Part shown: in pieces, positions 1 to 8,462 of the stretch
How positions within the stretch are numbered: the stretch's first letter is position 1
How the letters are laid out: every line of letters starts with the position of its first letter
Source of the DNA: Sediminibacterium sp.
Lineage (GTDB): Bacteria; Bacteroidota; Bacteroidia; Chitinophagales; Chitinophagaceae
DNA: 64,000 nucleotides
Direction: 5' to 3'
Assembly (NCBI GenBank): GCA_030158665.1
Contig: JAOASM010000034.1
Coordinates: forward strand, 1-64,000
Translations under genes and position numbers: made by a program
Notes under the pieces: model-generated
What the model was told of the DNA's origin: nothing
What the model saw: the letters and a program-made list of their open reading frames with translations, nothing else
The model's database searches: none

Positions 1-12
1 TCGTTTTAACAT

Positions 13-50
13 AAAAATGCCCCCATTAAGTGTCTAACTTTTTGGGGGCA
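13..50 (-). terminator. Rho-independent terminator of the GHL10 glycosidase gene
   Basis: Seen on the minus strand just after the stop of the glycosidase gene: a stem TGCCCCC/GGGGGCA with a 19-base loop, followed by TTTTTAT. It belongs to a set of look-alike terminators in this window whose plus-strand reading contains AAAATGCCC. Confidence 0.75.
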
Positions 51-89
51 GTCTAATCAGATGGCTTTTTTATTAAGAGTGGTGCAGTG

Positions 90-1556
90 TTAATCAAAGA
101 CTTGGTATTTACTTAATTGATTTTGTTTACCTACTGCTACGATCCATAACGGATCAGCGGTGGAAACTTTGATGCCTAGTTTGTTTAACTGTATGGTTTT
201 AGTTTCCTTGGGTAATATTGCAGCTACTCGATAACCAGTTTTTTCTTTTTGAATGAGTGCAAAGTATTTTAATGAAGACAATGGATTACTGTCGATCATT
301 GTATAACTATTATCTGATTGCTTTACCAATTTAGGGGTGGTCATTTTATATTGAACCAGCCATTCGATAGGCGCAATTAAAGCTGGTTGATGGTAATAAT
401 TATTTTGTAAACTATCATTCCATCCATTGGCATTGGTTTTAAAGCTTGCACTGCTGAAATAAGCACTACCATGGGTATTTTTCAAGGACCTCATCTTTTT
501 AATTTGGTTAGGGATCTCATTGGGAGACTTCCATGCTGTATTGCTTCCTGCACGGTAAATTCCATGTCCAATATATAAGTTTTTGCCATAGCTATTGCGA
601 TTCCACCACTCAATTAATTCATTGTAGTCTGCTAATGCGTGACCTTGTTCCCAATACAATTGAGGTGCGACATAATCAATCCAATCTTTTTCTAACCACA
701 ATAAAATATCAGCATACAGATCGTCATAATTGCTAGTTGCCTTTGTTTTACTTCCTCTAGGATCAGTGGATTGATTTCTCCATACTCCAAAAGGACTAAT
801 GCCAAATTGCACTCCTGGCTTCACTTGGTGGATGGTTGTAGATAGTTGTTTCACAATGGTATCGCAGTTGCTTCTTCTCCAATCATCCTTGCTTAGTCCT
901 CTTGCATTTTTTTTGAAAGTAGTTTCGTCTGGGAATTCTTTTCCTGGAATCTTATAAGGATAAAAATAATCATCCATATGCACCGCGTCAATATCATAAC
1001 GTGTCACTAAATCTCGAACAACTTTGTTGGTATGCTCCCAAACTTCTGGTAGACCTGGATTAAAATATTTCTTATCACCATAGGTTAAAAACCATTCAGG
1101 ATGGACTTTAGATAAATGCGTATTCGCGATACTTGATTTATTCACATCAAAAACGGCTCTATAGGGATTGATCCATGCATGAAATTCCATACCGCGTTGG
1201 TGGGTAGCGTCAATCATAAAAGTCAAAGGGTCATAAAAAGGGCTAGGCGCTTGACCTTGTTTACCCATCAAGTATTCACTCCATGGCTCAAGTGCAGAAG
1301 GGTATAAAGCATCGCCAGAAGGTCTTACTTGCATGATGATAGCGTTCATGCCATTTTTCTGATGCATGTCTAATAAGGCTTCAAACTCCTCTTTTTGTGC
1401 CTGATTACTCAATCCTGATTTACTTGGCCAATCAATATTCACAACTGTTGCAACCCATACTGCACGAAATTCAAATACATTTTTATCCGATAAATTCGGT
1501 TGTGCAATTAGGGAAAATGGGATAACTAGTAATAGGGCAAATAAAATTTTCTTCAT
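90..1556 (-). CDS. GHL10/DUF187 family glycoside hydrolase, secreted
   Basis: Predicted exported glycosidase of the GHL10 (DUF187, YngK-like) family, 488 residues, a usual length for the family. Residues 1-19 form a signal peptide ending in IAQ. The family domain starts at about residue 28 (FRAVWVATV) and continues as a TIM barrel to about residue 370, with the typical segments QVRPSGDALYPS (76-87), HAWINPYR (126-133) and HMDDYFYPY (193-201), where the paired acidic residues are likely catalytic. The C-terminal 100 residues resemble a small beta domain. Members act on peptidoglycan or other glycans, but the substrate cannot be read here. It stands alone, with its own terminator. Confidence 0.85.
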   Translation of the reverse strand: MKKILFALLLVIPFSLIAQPNLSDKNVFEFRAVWVATVVNIDWPSKSGLSNQAQKEEFEALLDMHQKNGMNAIIMQVRPSGDALYPSALEPWSEYLMGKQGQAPSPFYDPLTFMIDATHQRGMEFHAWINPYRAVFDVNKSSIANTHLSKVHPEWFLTYGDKKYFNPGLPEVWEHTNKVVRDLVTRYDIDAVHMDDYFYPYKIPGKEFPDETTFKKNARGLSKDDWRRSNCDTIVKQLSTTIHQVKPGVQFGISPFGVWRNQSTDPRGSKTKATSNYDDLYADILLWLEKDWIDYVAPQLYWEQGHALADYNELIEWWNRNSYGKNLYIGHGIYRAGSNTAWKSPNEIPNQIKKMRSLKNTHGSAYFSSASFKTNANGWNDSLQNNYYHQPALIAPIEWLVQYKMTTPKLVKQSDNSYTMIDSNPLSSLKYFALIQKEKTGYRVAAILPKETKTIQLNKLGIKVSTADPLWIVAVGKQNQLSKYQVFD

Positions 1557-1605
1557 AATAGGAATGATAGTGAAAAGGGTATAGCGTTAAAATTTTGAAG
1601 CTAGA

Positions 1606-2067
1606 TTAAGATCTTGTTTGTACGGTCCTAATTTTATCAAGGATTTGATTCATCATTTGTGCTTCTGACTCATTGATACCTTTTAACAAAGCATCAATAC
1701 GATCATTGTATTGATCTAATTGATCAACTAGGTTAAGTCCTTTAGGTGAAAGCGTAATGTCTACTAGTCTTTTATCTTTTTCGCAGGTATTTTTTATCAC
1801 CAATTCTTTCGCAATCAATCTATCAACAATCCTGCTTGTATCACTCATCTTATCCAACATACGCTCTCTTATTTTAAGTGTACTCAATGGAGTAGCGCTA
1901 CCTCTTAAAATGCGTAAGATATTATATTGTTGTTGTGTAACACCTTCTTCGGAAAGCATTTTACCAATCTGTTCATTTAACCAGTTAGCGGTAAAAAGGA
2001 GATTAATGCCCATTTTCTGAAATTCATTTCTGAAATTAGACTGTTGAATATCTTGTTCTATCCCCAT
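1606..2067 (-). CDS. MarR family transcriptional regulator
   Basis: A 153-residue winged-helix regulator. The helix-turn-helix lies at about residues 58-85 (LSTLKIRERM...DTSRIVDRLIAKELV), followed by the beta wing with the family pattern CEKDKRLVDITLSPKG at about 95-110. The N- and C-terminal helices give the MarR dimer interface. The start at ATG 2067 is the first possible. It lies 49 bases upstream of the glycosidase gene and could be cotranscribed with it, but no shared function follows. The ligand and target are unknown. Confidence 0.88.
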   Translation of the reverse strand: MGIEQDIQQSNFRNEFQKMGINLLFTANWLNEQIGKMLSEEGVTQQQYNILRILRGSATPLSTLKIRERMLDKMSDTSRIVDRLIAKELVIKNTCEKDKRLVDITLSPKGLNLVDQLDQYNDRIDALLKGINESEAQMMNQILDKIRTVQTRS

Positions 2068-2104
2068 TGGTGATTTGGTATTAGGTTTCCGTTAAAAATA
2101 CAAA

Positions 2105-2479
2105 TTATTGTCTTTTTTTCCATAATTGATATAAAGGAAATGCCAATAATACCCCAGCTGCATCCGCAATCATATCCTTGACCTCAAAACCCCTACTTGG
2201 AACATACCATTTTTGGTAATATTCCATCGCGATTCCATACACAATACAGAAGATCATTGCCCATGCTTGCGCTCGGACAGATTTTAGGGCTTGAATACTT
2301 GCTTTGTCAAAAAAAGAATAGAAGGACCAGGCCAATGAACCAAAAAGGATGACATGCACTATTTTATCAATAGGTAATAGATGCAACCAGCCAGTTCGAT
2401 TTGTAAAACTACTGCCAGGAAGGCTTAGCAATACAAATACGAGTGCAATTTCTGCAATCACCCAAATAAGGTATTTCAT
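2105..2479 (-). CDS. VanZ-like family membrane protein
   Basis: A small integral membrane protein of 124 residues with four predicted membrane segments (about 1-18, 38-58, 70-90, 102-118). The VanZ-like pattern is visible: PIDKIVHVILFG before helix 2 and a conserved acidic/aromatic stretch EYYQKWYVPSRGFEVKDMIAD before helix 4. An upstream in-frame ATG at 2539 would overlap gcvH by 50 bases; ATG 2479 starts 11 bases after the gcvH stop and places the first helix at the N-terminus, so I chose it. VanZ relatives affect glycopeptide tolerance in a few bacteria, but for this group the function is unknown. Probably cotranscribed with gcvH. Confidence 0.8.
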   Translation of the reverse strand: MKYLIWVIAEIALVFVLLSLPGSSFTNRTGWLHLLPIDKIVHVILFGSLAWSFYSFFDKASIQALKSVRAQAWAMIFCIVYGIAMEYYQKWYVPSRGFEVKDMIADAAGVLLAFPLYQLWKKRQ

Positions 2480-2489
2480 AAAGGTTGGT

Positions 2490-2867
2490 TTAGTGCACCA
2501 ACTTCGCATACGCTTCGCTAGTAAGCAATGCGTCCACATCTGCTGGATTGCTTACAGTCATCTTGATCATCCAACCATCTCCATAAGCATCGGTGTTCAC
2601 CAATTCTGGTTGTGCTGATAAAGCTGGATTCACTTCTAAGATAGTACCTGCGATAGGTAAAAATAAATCACTTACTGTCTTCACCGCTTCTACAGTGCCA
2701 AACACCGCTTCCGCAGCTAAAGTACTTCCGACAGTATTGATGTCTATGTATACAATATCTCCCAACTCGCTTTGTGCAAAGTCTGTGATACCAATCGTAG
2801 CAGTATTGCCTTCTAATTTAATCCACTCATGATCCTTTGTGTAACGTAAGTCTGCTGGGAATTGCAT
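2490..2867 (-). CDS. gcvH: Glycine cleavage system H protein
   Basis: Lipoyl carrier of the glycine cleavage complex; it shuttles the aminomethyl group between the P, T and L proteins in the cytoplasm. At 125 residues it is of standard length. The lipoyl-attachment lysine is K63 in [13 protein letters not shown], and the N-terminal [10 protein letters not shown] and C-terminal GDGWMIKM are diagnostic. The T protein gene gcvT is in this window at 13.9 kb, and the P protein is not here. The upstream region carries AATATTTG (minus strand of 2888-2895), one mismatch from the -7 motif TAnnTTTG. First gene of a likely gcvH-vanZ transcript. Confidence 0.96.
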   Translation of the reverse strand: MQFPADLRYTKDHEWIKLEGNTATIGITDFAQSELGDIVYIDINTVGSTLAAEAVFGTVEAVKTVSDLFLPIAGTILEVNPALSAQPELVNTDAYGDGWMIKMTVSNPADVDALLTSEAYAKLVH

Positions 2868-2922
2868 AGGTTAATTTTTAATTAGTGCAAATATTCATAA
2901 AAAACGGTAAAAAAACAATGGG

Positions 2923-3270
2923 CTAGAACTGATTGTTATCAAAATAAAGCAAAACATGGTCTTTTAGGAAAACTTCTTGCTCCATCAAGTCCATGACTGG
3001 TAGGTTCTTCAATTGCTTAAAATGGGGCCATCCATCGCCATCCTTCCCCTCTAATTGGTAAAAGCCACTTGACATCAATATGCTGCAAATGGCCACATGC
3101 ATTAGGTCCTGCTTTTGTTCCTTGCTAATTTTTTCTTGGATAAAACCTGTTTCCTGTAAGCCTATTAAAAACAATATCGACTCTAGATCGGGCTTTTTGC
3201 CAAATCGGTCCATTAATTTTCGTTCTAAATCCCACCATCTGGTTTGGATATCGTCACCTATACTTGCCAT
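2923..3270 (-). CDS. Conserved hypothetical protein
   Basis: An unrecognised soluble protein of 115 residues, rich in Leu and charged residues, largely helical (RWWDLERKLMDRFG near the N-terminus). There are no membrane segments or signal peptide and no catalytic motif I can name. A longer reading starting at TTG 3294 exists, but that TTG is the last three bases of a TACCTTTG -7 element on the same strand, so ATG 3270 (MASIGDDIQ), 21 bases downstream of the element, is the more likely start. It is divergent from serS. I cannot assign a function. Confidence 0.7.
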   Translation of the reverse strand: MASIGDDIQTRWWDLERKLMDRFGKKPDLESILFLIGLQETGFIQEKISKEQKQDLMHVAICSILMSSGFYQLEGKDGDGWPHFKQLKNLPVMDLMEQEVFLKDHVLLYFDNNQF

Positions 3271-3291
3271 AGAATTGTTCAATTTATGCTG

Positions 3292-3299
3292 CAAAGGTA
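3292..3299 (-). promoter_or_regulatory. -7 element TACCTTTG of the hypothetical gene at 2923-3270
   Basis: Exact match to the Bacteroidota -7 motif TAnnTTTG on the minus strand, 21 bases before ATG 3270. It lies back to back with the serS promoter. Confidence 0.65.
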
Positions 3300-3331
3300 G
3301 GGGATATCTGTGCGTAGTAGGATGGTTTGAT

Positions 3332-3339
3332 TATCTTTG
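3332..3339 (+). promoter_or_regulatory. -7 element TATCTTTG of serS
   Basis: Exact match to TAnnTTTG, 16 bases before the serS ATG, predicting a leader of only about ten bases. No clear -33 TTTG is seen. Confidence 0.65.
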
Positions 3340-3355
3340 CCCAAATTTTCTCGAT

Positions 3356-4627
3356 ATGTTACAGGTAAACTATTTAAGACAACATACCCAATTAGCGAAA
3401 GATAAACTAGCCATCAAGCATTTTTCGAATGTAGATCTAGTGGATCAGGTGATTGCAATGGATGATCAAAGAAAGCGCTTACAAGCCAACTTTGATGATT
3501 TGCAGTCTAAGGTAAATGCCGCTTCGAAAGAAATTGGTAACCATATGGCTAAGGGAGAGAAGGAGCAGGCAGAAGCCATCAAGCAAAATGTAGGTGCTTG
3601 GAAATTAGCATTGGAGCCATTGAAAGTAGAGATGGCTGAGGTGGAACAACAACTTCAAAATTTGATTGTGCAATTACCGAACCTGCCGCATGATTTAGTA
3701 CCTAAAGGAAAAACGCCCGAAGAAAACGAAGTGGTGAAACAAGCTGGTACTACACCGGTATTGCCAGCAGGCGCTTTAGCGCACTGGGACTTAATTAAAA
3801 AATACAATTTAGTAGATTTTGAAACTGGGGCTAAAATTACTGGAAGCGGTTTTCCATTGTATATTGGAAAGGGTGCCAAATTTCAAAGAATTTTATCACA
3901 GTACTTTTTAGATTTTAATACGGCAGCAGGGTATACAGAATACATCCCTCCCTACATGGTCAATGCAGCATCAGCTTTTGCGACAGGGCAATTGCCAGAC
4001 AAAGAAGGGCAGATGTACCATGCAACAGAAGATGATTTTTATTTAATTCCAACAGCCGAAGTGCCCGTGACGAATGTATTTAGAGATACCATTTTAAAAG
4101 ATTCAGATTTACCTATCAAGATGACGGCTTATTCTCCTTGTTTTAGAAGAGAAGCCGGAAGTTTTGGTAAAGAAGTAAGAGGATTAAATAGAGTACACCA
4201 ATTTGAAAAAGTGGAGATCATTCAAATTGTACATCCAGATAAAAGTGATGACACTTTAAATGAGATGGTCGCACACGTGGAAAATTTATTGATCAGTTTA
4301 GGCTTACAATACCGTATCCTTAGATTATGTGGTGGTGATATGGGCTTTGCATCTGCCATCACTTATGATTTTGAAGTGTATAGTGCTGCGCAAGAAAAAT
4401 GGTTGGAAGTAAGTAGTGTTTCTAATTTCAACAATTACCAAACCTACAGAATGAAGTGCCGCTTTAAAGACCAGGAAGGTAAAACGCAGTTCACACACTC
4501 ATTGAATGGTAGCTCATTGGCTTTGCCTAGAATCTACGCAGCGATTGTGGAGAATTATCAAACTGAAACAGGGATCAATTTGCCAGAAGTGTTAGTGCCT
4601 TATTTTGGCGCGAAGCAATTGGTGTAA
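3356..4627 (+). CDS. serS: Serine--tRNA ligase
   Basis: Class II aminoacyl-tRNA synthetase that charges tRNA-Ser (and tRNA-Sec) with serine. The protein is 423 residues, the normal length. The N-terminal 100 residues form the tRNA-binding coiled coil; the catalytic core shows motif 2 (FRREAGSFGKEVRGL) and motif 3 (NGSSLALPRIYAAIVENYQ). The open frame extends upstream to 3080, but that part does not resemble the family and contains the promoter; ATG 3356 gives the standard N-terminus MLQVNYLRQ. Followed by a strong bidirectional terminator. Confidence 0.97.
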   Translation: MLQVNYLRQHTQLAKDKLAIKHFSNVDLVDQVIAMDDQRKRLQANFDDLQSKVNAASKEIGNHMAKGEKEQAEAIKQNVGAWKLALEPLKVEMAEVEQQLQNLIVQLPNLPHDLVPKGKTPEENEVVKQAGTTPVLPAGALAHWDLIKKYNLVDFETGAKITGSGFPLYIGKGAKFQRILSQYFLDFNTAAGYTEYIPPYMVNAASAFATGQLPDKEGQMYHATEDDFYLIPTAEVPVTNVFRDTILKDSDLPIKMTAYSPCFRREAGSFGKEVRGLNRVHQFEKVEIIQIVHPDKSDDTLNEMVAHVENLLISLGLQYRILRLCGGDMGFASAITYDFEVYSAAQEKWLEVSSVSNFNNYQTYRMKCRFKDQEGKTQFTHSLNGSSLALPRIYAAIVENYQTETGINLPEVLVPYFGAKQLV

Positions 4628-4645
4628 GGAATACTTTATGATACT

Positions 4646-4678
4646 AAAAATGCCCCAATCAATTGGGGCATTTTTTTT
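4646..4678. terminator. Bidirectional terminator between serS and the beta-barrel gene
   Basis: Stem TGCCCCAA/TTGGGGCA with a four-base loop, flanked by A5 on the left and T8 on the right, so it can end serS (plus) and the convergent barrel gene (minus). Preceded by ATACTAAAA, shared with two other terminators in the window. Confidence 0.88.
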
Positions 4679-4703
4679 AATTATAACTTATAAAAACAGT
4701 CGT

Positions 4704-5723
4704 TTAAAATTTACTAAATCTCAAGCCAAGTGCAAATGGCTGCATGTCGTAAAACACTTGATTCTTATTGAATAAATTATTCATGCCGTAAGAACCATAT
4801 AAGCGAATTGAACCAATTCCTAATTCACCAATGGTAGCAATACGCCAGTCGTTCAAGTTGAAATTGCCTTCAAATTTTTCCTTACCTCTTTCTTCACTAA
4901 TTTGTTTGTTCTTGGCATTTAATAAATAACCAGCACTCATACCCACACTTGCATAAAATCCTTTTCTTAAGTATGGATTCGGTTTGAAATTGATTTGCAC
5001 AGGAATGGTTAAGTATTTAACAAGTAATTTGTTTTTTGAAAAGACAACATCGTCGTATTTCACAAAGCCTCCAATATCTTCTCTAAAGCTGATCGGTTTT
5101 TCAAATCTGAAATTGAACATTTCTACACCGATGCCATATTTTAAATTAATTTTATGTTGGTACAAATTCAATTTCTGCTGTACCACCCAAATGTTGACAT
5201 TAGAAGACTTCTTATTGTTTAAACTAAAGCTTTTTGAAGTTAGTGGACCTGGTGAATAAGGTAAGATGTTGGGGTTGGCTGCTAACCAATAAATCATTGG
5301 ACTCTTGTCGTGATAATTAGCAAAGCCTAGATCCAGTGTCCACCAATTTGATTCAAGATTTTTTAATTTCTTTGGGCCTTTTCCAATTTCAATTTTAGTT
5401 TTTTTAAAATCTCCTTTTACCCATCCTAGTTCACCGTCATTTGGTTTCCCAAAACTTGCGTCACCTATTTTTAGGACTGTTTTGAAATTACGATCTTCAG
5501 CATGTTTTTTATTCACTATGAGGATGCTACCAATTTTTAATGTGTCTGTGCCAATTAAAACAGTATCGTTACCAGTTCTAATGGTATCAGCTCCCAGCTT
5601 AATGTTATCTATACTTATTTTGATCGCGTCTTTTGTCGTATTAACTAACGCGGTAATCGTTTGCGCTTGACTTATGAAACTTGTACCTAACAATAAAAAG
5701 GTAAAAAATGTTTTTTGTATCAT
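4704..5723 (-). CDS. Outer membrane beta-barrel protein (PorT-like fold)
   Basis: A 339-residue exported protein with signal peptide 1-21 (ends SQAQ). From about residue 120 the sequence alternates polar and hydrophobic residues and ends in aromatic FALGLRFSKF, as in eight-strand Bacteroidota barrels. Residues 44-65 are three heptads of the form GxDTxxx, an unusual low-complexity insert before the barrel. It is the third gene of a sigma-anti-sigma-barrel unit, 32 bases after the anti-sigma gene, so its expression probably answers to that ECF factor. The cargo or ligand is unknown. Confidence 0.75.
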   Translation of the reverse strand: MIQKTFFTFLLLGTSFISQAQTITALVNTTKDAIKISIDNIKLGADTIRTGNDTVLIGTDTLKIGSILIVNKKHAEDRNFKTVLKIGDASFGKPNDGELGWVKGDFKKTKIEIGKGPKKLKNLESNWWTLDLGFANYHDKSPMIYWLAANPNILPYSPGPLTSKSFSLNNKKSSNVNIWVVQQKLNLYQHKINLKYGIGVEMFNFRFEKPISFREDIGGFVKYDDVVFSKNKLLVKYLTIPVQINFKPNPYLRKGFYASVGMSAGYLLNAKNKQISEERGKEKFEGNFNLNDWRIATIGELGIGSIRLYGSYGMNNLFNKNQVFYDMQPFALGLRFSKF

Positions 5724-5755
5724 ATCTATGTTTGTTTATTACTTTATTGATTAAT

Positions 5756-6682
5756 CTATTTGTTCCTGTCTGATTTATTATTTTTAAATAAGCTATTCAC
5801 TTTTCTTTTTAAACCCCTTAATCGATTACCGTCTATTTCAAAATTGGCAATATAAATGGTTCTATTTGGATCTTCCGTATCAATCACTTCATAACTGATA
5901 GCAGCTTTTTCTTCTGTGGTGATTTCGGTGTCCGTATTGATTGAAGCAGATGTATTGGTGGCCGCTGTATTAAGGTCTGAACTTAGCTGAATGTCTGCAA
6001 CAATATTTGTACTGTTTAATTGCATTTGCGCATTCGTTGATTCATTCAATACAATTGATTCTTTTACAATCATTTCCTTTTGAGGCGCAATTGCTATTTG
6101 TGCTTCACTTGTTTTGGTTACTTGTGTTTTTGATTGTACTGGCTGATTTGCTGTAGCCGTAATTTCAATATCGTTGGTGGATGCCTTTGGTTTGGTAGCA
6201 TTTGCAACAGTTGCTATTGTTGTATTGAGTTCTGTACTTTTTGTCAATTGTTGGTAACCAAAAAACACCATCATCAATGCTGCGACCGCCGCATAAGTGA
6301 ATTTATTTTGGTTGAATCCAAACGGACGGATTATAACGCCTTTTGATGCCTTATTTTTCTTTAAGCTTTCTTTAAAATCATTGGATAATCCTTTAATTGC
6401 TTGCATGTCTTCTGCTATATCATTTTTAAAGGACTGATTCCATGTTTCTTCTAGCTCTTCCATCTCCATTAGCTCATTGGCAGGAAGTTGCTTGAGTTGT
6501 GCTTTAAAGGCATACGGGATCGCTTCTTGTGCTATTACCGTTGCTTTTAATTCCTCCATCAACAAAGCATAGCTTGGATTTTCGGCAATGAATGCATCCA
6601 CCTCCAATCTTTCATTGGCGCTCAATTCATTGTCGATGTACAACAAGAAAAAAGTTTCATATGTAGATGCGTTAATTTGCAT
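5756..6682 (-). CDS. Putative anti-sigma factor, single-pass membrane protein
   Basis: 308 residues, overlapping the sigma gene by 11 bases. The N-terminal 100 residues are helical and acidic (FFLLYIDNELSANERLEVD, the pattern seen in Bacteroidota anti-sigma proteins); one membrane helix lies at about 128-146 (FTYAAVAALMMVFFGY); the periplasmic part is rich in Thr, Ala, Asn and Gln and ends in a basic tail (RGLKRKVNSLFKNN). There is no Cys, so no zinc-binding HxxxCxxC anti-sigma motif. The role is inferred from position directly after an ECF sigma gene and from topology. Confidence 0.7.
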   Translation of the reverse strand: MQINASTYETFFLLYIDNELSANERLEVDAFIAENPSYALLMEELKATVIAQEAIPYAFKAQLKQLPANELMEMEELEETWNQSFKNDIAEDMQAIKGLSNDFKESLKKNKASKGVIIRPFGFNQNKFTYAAVAALMMVFFGYQQLTKSTELNTTIATVANATKPKASTNDIEITATANQPVQSKTQVTKTSEAQIAIAPQKEMIVKESIVLNESTNAQMQLNSTNIVADIQLSSDLNTAATNTSASINTDTEITTEEKAAISYEVIDTEDPNRTIYIANFEIDGNRLRGLKRKVNSLFKNNKSDRNK

Positions 6683-7169
6683 GGATTGGTGTTGGTGCGT
6701 ATGCGGATAATTTATTTTTTAAAATCAATCTAGCTCGGTGTAAATATACTTTCACTTGACTTTCAGACAGGTTCATGATCTCGCCAATCTCTTGGTAACT
6801 ATAGCCCTCATAGTCTTTCAATAAAACAAGGCTTTTTTGTGTAGGATTTAACTCGTTGACTGCACGCATCAAAACTTGCTTGAGTTCCGAGTCCTGCTGA
6901 GCAATTTGTTGATGTGGGATGGCGGTTTCATCTGCCAAAGGCATCTTATTGGTTTTACGGATATGGTCAATCATCTGATGATAAGCCACCGTAAATAAAT
7001 AGGACTTTGCTTTTTCTGGAATCACCTGTTCCCGATTCAACCATAACTTTTCAAATGCGGATTGGACAATATCCTGTGCATCTTCTGTATGTCGAATATT
7101 TTTTACAATAAATCGATACACCCCATCGGCAAAATTATCTACACATTCATTGTACGCTTTATCCGTCAT
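6672..7169 (-). CDS. RNA polymerase ECF-type sigma factor
   Basis: A 165-residue sigma-70 family protein with only regions 2 and 4. Region 2 spans about residues 5-75 (IRHTEDAQDIVQSAFEKLW, then SYLFTVAYHQMIDHIRK), region 4 about 108-155 (EGYSYQEIGEIMNLSESQVKVYLHRAR, the DNA-binding helix-turn-helix). Small size and lack of regions 1 and 3 mark it as ECF. It leads a likely operon with the anti-sigma (11-base overlap) and beta-barrel genes. Its signal and regulon are not visible. Confidence 0.93.
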   Translation of the reverse strand: MTDKAYNECVDNFADGVYRFIVKNIRHTEDAQDIVQSAFEKLWLNREQVIPEKAKSYLFTVAYHQMIDHIRKTNKMPLADETAIPHQQIAQQDSELKQVLMRAVNELNPTQKSLVLLKDYEGYSYQEIGEIMNLSESQVKVYLHRARLILKNKLSAYAPTPIHAN

Positions 7170-7251
7170 CTCTATGGTTTAATCCTTGTTTGATAGGTTA
7201 AACGTGGGCTGATGTAAAATGTTACAGATAGCACTAAAATTTTCAGCGCTA

Positions 7252-8376
7252 CTAGTAATTTATTGTCTGCTCTTGAATATCCTGAGGCAATTCACGCCAT
7301 TCGTATTGTTGGTTCCTTAATTGAGGCTCAAATCCAGCTTCTTTGATGGCTTCTTGGATACTCTTATAGGTGAATCTATGGGGAGCACCTGCGGCACTTA
7401 CCACATTTTCTTCTAACATGATGCTTCCAAAATCATTGGCACCGGCTTCTAAACAAACCTGTGCTGTGGCTTTGCCTACAGTCAACCAGCTTGCTTGGAT
7501 ATTTTTAATATTAGGCAACATGATTCTGCTTATGGCAATCATGCGGATATACTCTTCGGTCGTGGTTAAATTATGTACCCCTCTTATCTTAGTCAATAAA
7601 GTATCTACATCCTGGAAAGTCCAAGGAATGAAAGCTAAGAATCCTTTAGCACCTTCTGGTTTTCTATCTTGTACTTCTCTGATCTTGATTAAGTGAATGA
7701 ATCTTTCTTCTAATGTTTCAACGTGTCCAAACATCATGGTGGCACTAGTAGTAATATTCAATTGATGCGCTGCAGCCATGACATCCAACCACTCATCGGC
7801 ACCACATTTTCCATTGGATACCAATCTTCTTACTCTATCTACCAATATCTCTGCACCCGCACCTGGTAAAGAATCCATGCCGGCTTCTTGTAATGTTTTT
7901 AACACATGGGTATGGGTAAATCCACCCAACTTGGCAATATGTGCAATCTCTGGGGGCCCTAGTGTGTGCAACTTAATGGTTGGGAATTCAGATTTAATCT
8001 GTCTAAATAAATTGGCATAAAAATCTAAGCCAAGTTCTGGATGGTGTCCGCCTTGTAACAACAATTGATCTCCACCCCAAGCAATCGTTTCCTTGATCTT
8101 GACTCTATAAGTATCCATATCGGTGATATAGGATTCTGGATGACCTGGAATACGATAGAAATTACAAAATTTGCAATTGGCGATACATACATTGGTTGTA
8201 TTCAAATTACGGTCAATCTGCCAAGTCACTTTACCATGCGGAACTTGTTTCTTTCTTAAAGTATCTGCGACATAGCTTAATTCAGCCAATGGGGCATGCT
8301 CGAAAAGGAACATACCCTCTTCTTTTGTTAAGTAGTCAAAATTCAGTGCTTTCTGGTAAAGTTGTTCTAATTGCAT
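7252..8376 (-). CDS. mqnC: Cyclic dehypoxanthine futalosine synthase (radical SAM)
   Basis: Radical SAM enzyme of the futalosine route to menaquinone; it cyclises dehypoxanthine futalosine. 374 residues from ATG 8376; a TTG nine bases upstream is also in frame but less likely. The iron-sulfur cysteines are C64, C68 and C71 in CIANCKFCNFYR, and LLQGGHHPELGLDFY favours MqnC over the related MqnE. The C-terminal half holds the family's ISRIMLPNIKNIQASW. No other mqn gene is in the window, so the pathway genes are dispersed. Divergent from the M16 peptidase pair. Confidence 0.92.
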   Translation of the reverse strand: MQLEQLYQKALNFDYLTKEEGMFLFEHAPLAELSYVADTLRKKQVPHGKVTWQIDRNLNTTNVCIANCKFCNFYRIPGHPESYITDMDTYRVKIKETIAWGGDQLLLQGGHHPELGLDFYANLFRQIKSEFPTIKLHTLGPPEIAHIAKLGGFTHTHVLKTLQEAGMDSLPGAGAEILVDRVRRLVSNGKCGADEWLDVMAAAHQLNITTSATMMFGHVETLEERFIHLIKIREVQDRKPEGAKGFLAFIPWTFQDVDTLLTKIRGVHNLTTTEEYIRMIAISRIMLPNIKNIQASWLTVGKATAQVCLEAGANDFGSIMLEENVVSAAGAPHRFTYKSIQEAIKEAGFEPQLRNQQYEWRELPQDIQEQTINY

Positions 8377-8394
8377 ATTTTTCAATTAATGGTG

Positions 8395-8402
8395 CGAAGT
8401 TA
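8395..8402 (-). promoter_or_regulatory. Candidate -7 element TAACTTCG of mqnC
   Basis: One mismatch from TAnnTTTG, 18 bases before the mqnC ATG. The spacing matches the other promoters here; the mismatch lowers confidence. Confidence 0.45.
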
Positions 8403-8446
8403 CTAATTAAACAACCTTAACGTCAAATGGTTGTGCGTTTTAAGCT

Positions 8447-8454
8447 TATTTTTG
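8447..8454 (+). promoter_or_regulatory. -7 element TATTTTTG of the M16 peptidase pair
   Basis: Exact TAnnTTTG match eight bases before ATG 8463, implying a very short or no leader. It also argues against the upstream in-frame ATG at 8427, which would lie ahead of the promoter. Confidence 0.5.
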
Positions 8455-8462
8455 TGGTCCTT

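Noticed and set aside
3080..3355. Upstream extension of serS by 92 codons
   Set aside because: It overlaps the divergent gene and the serS promoter, and the standard SerRS N-terminus begins at 3356.
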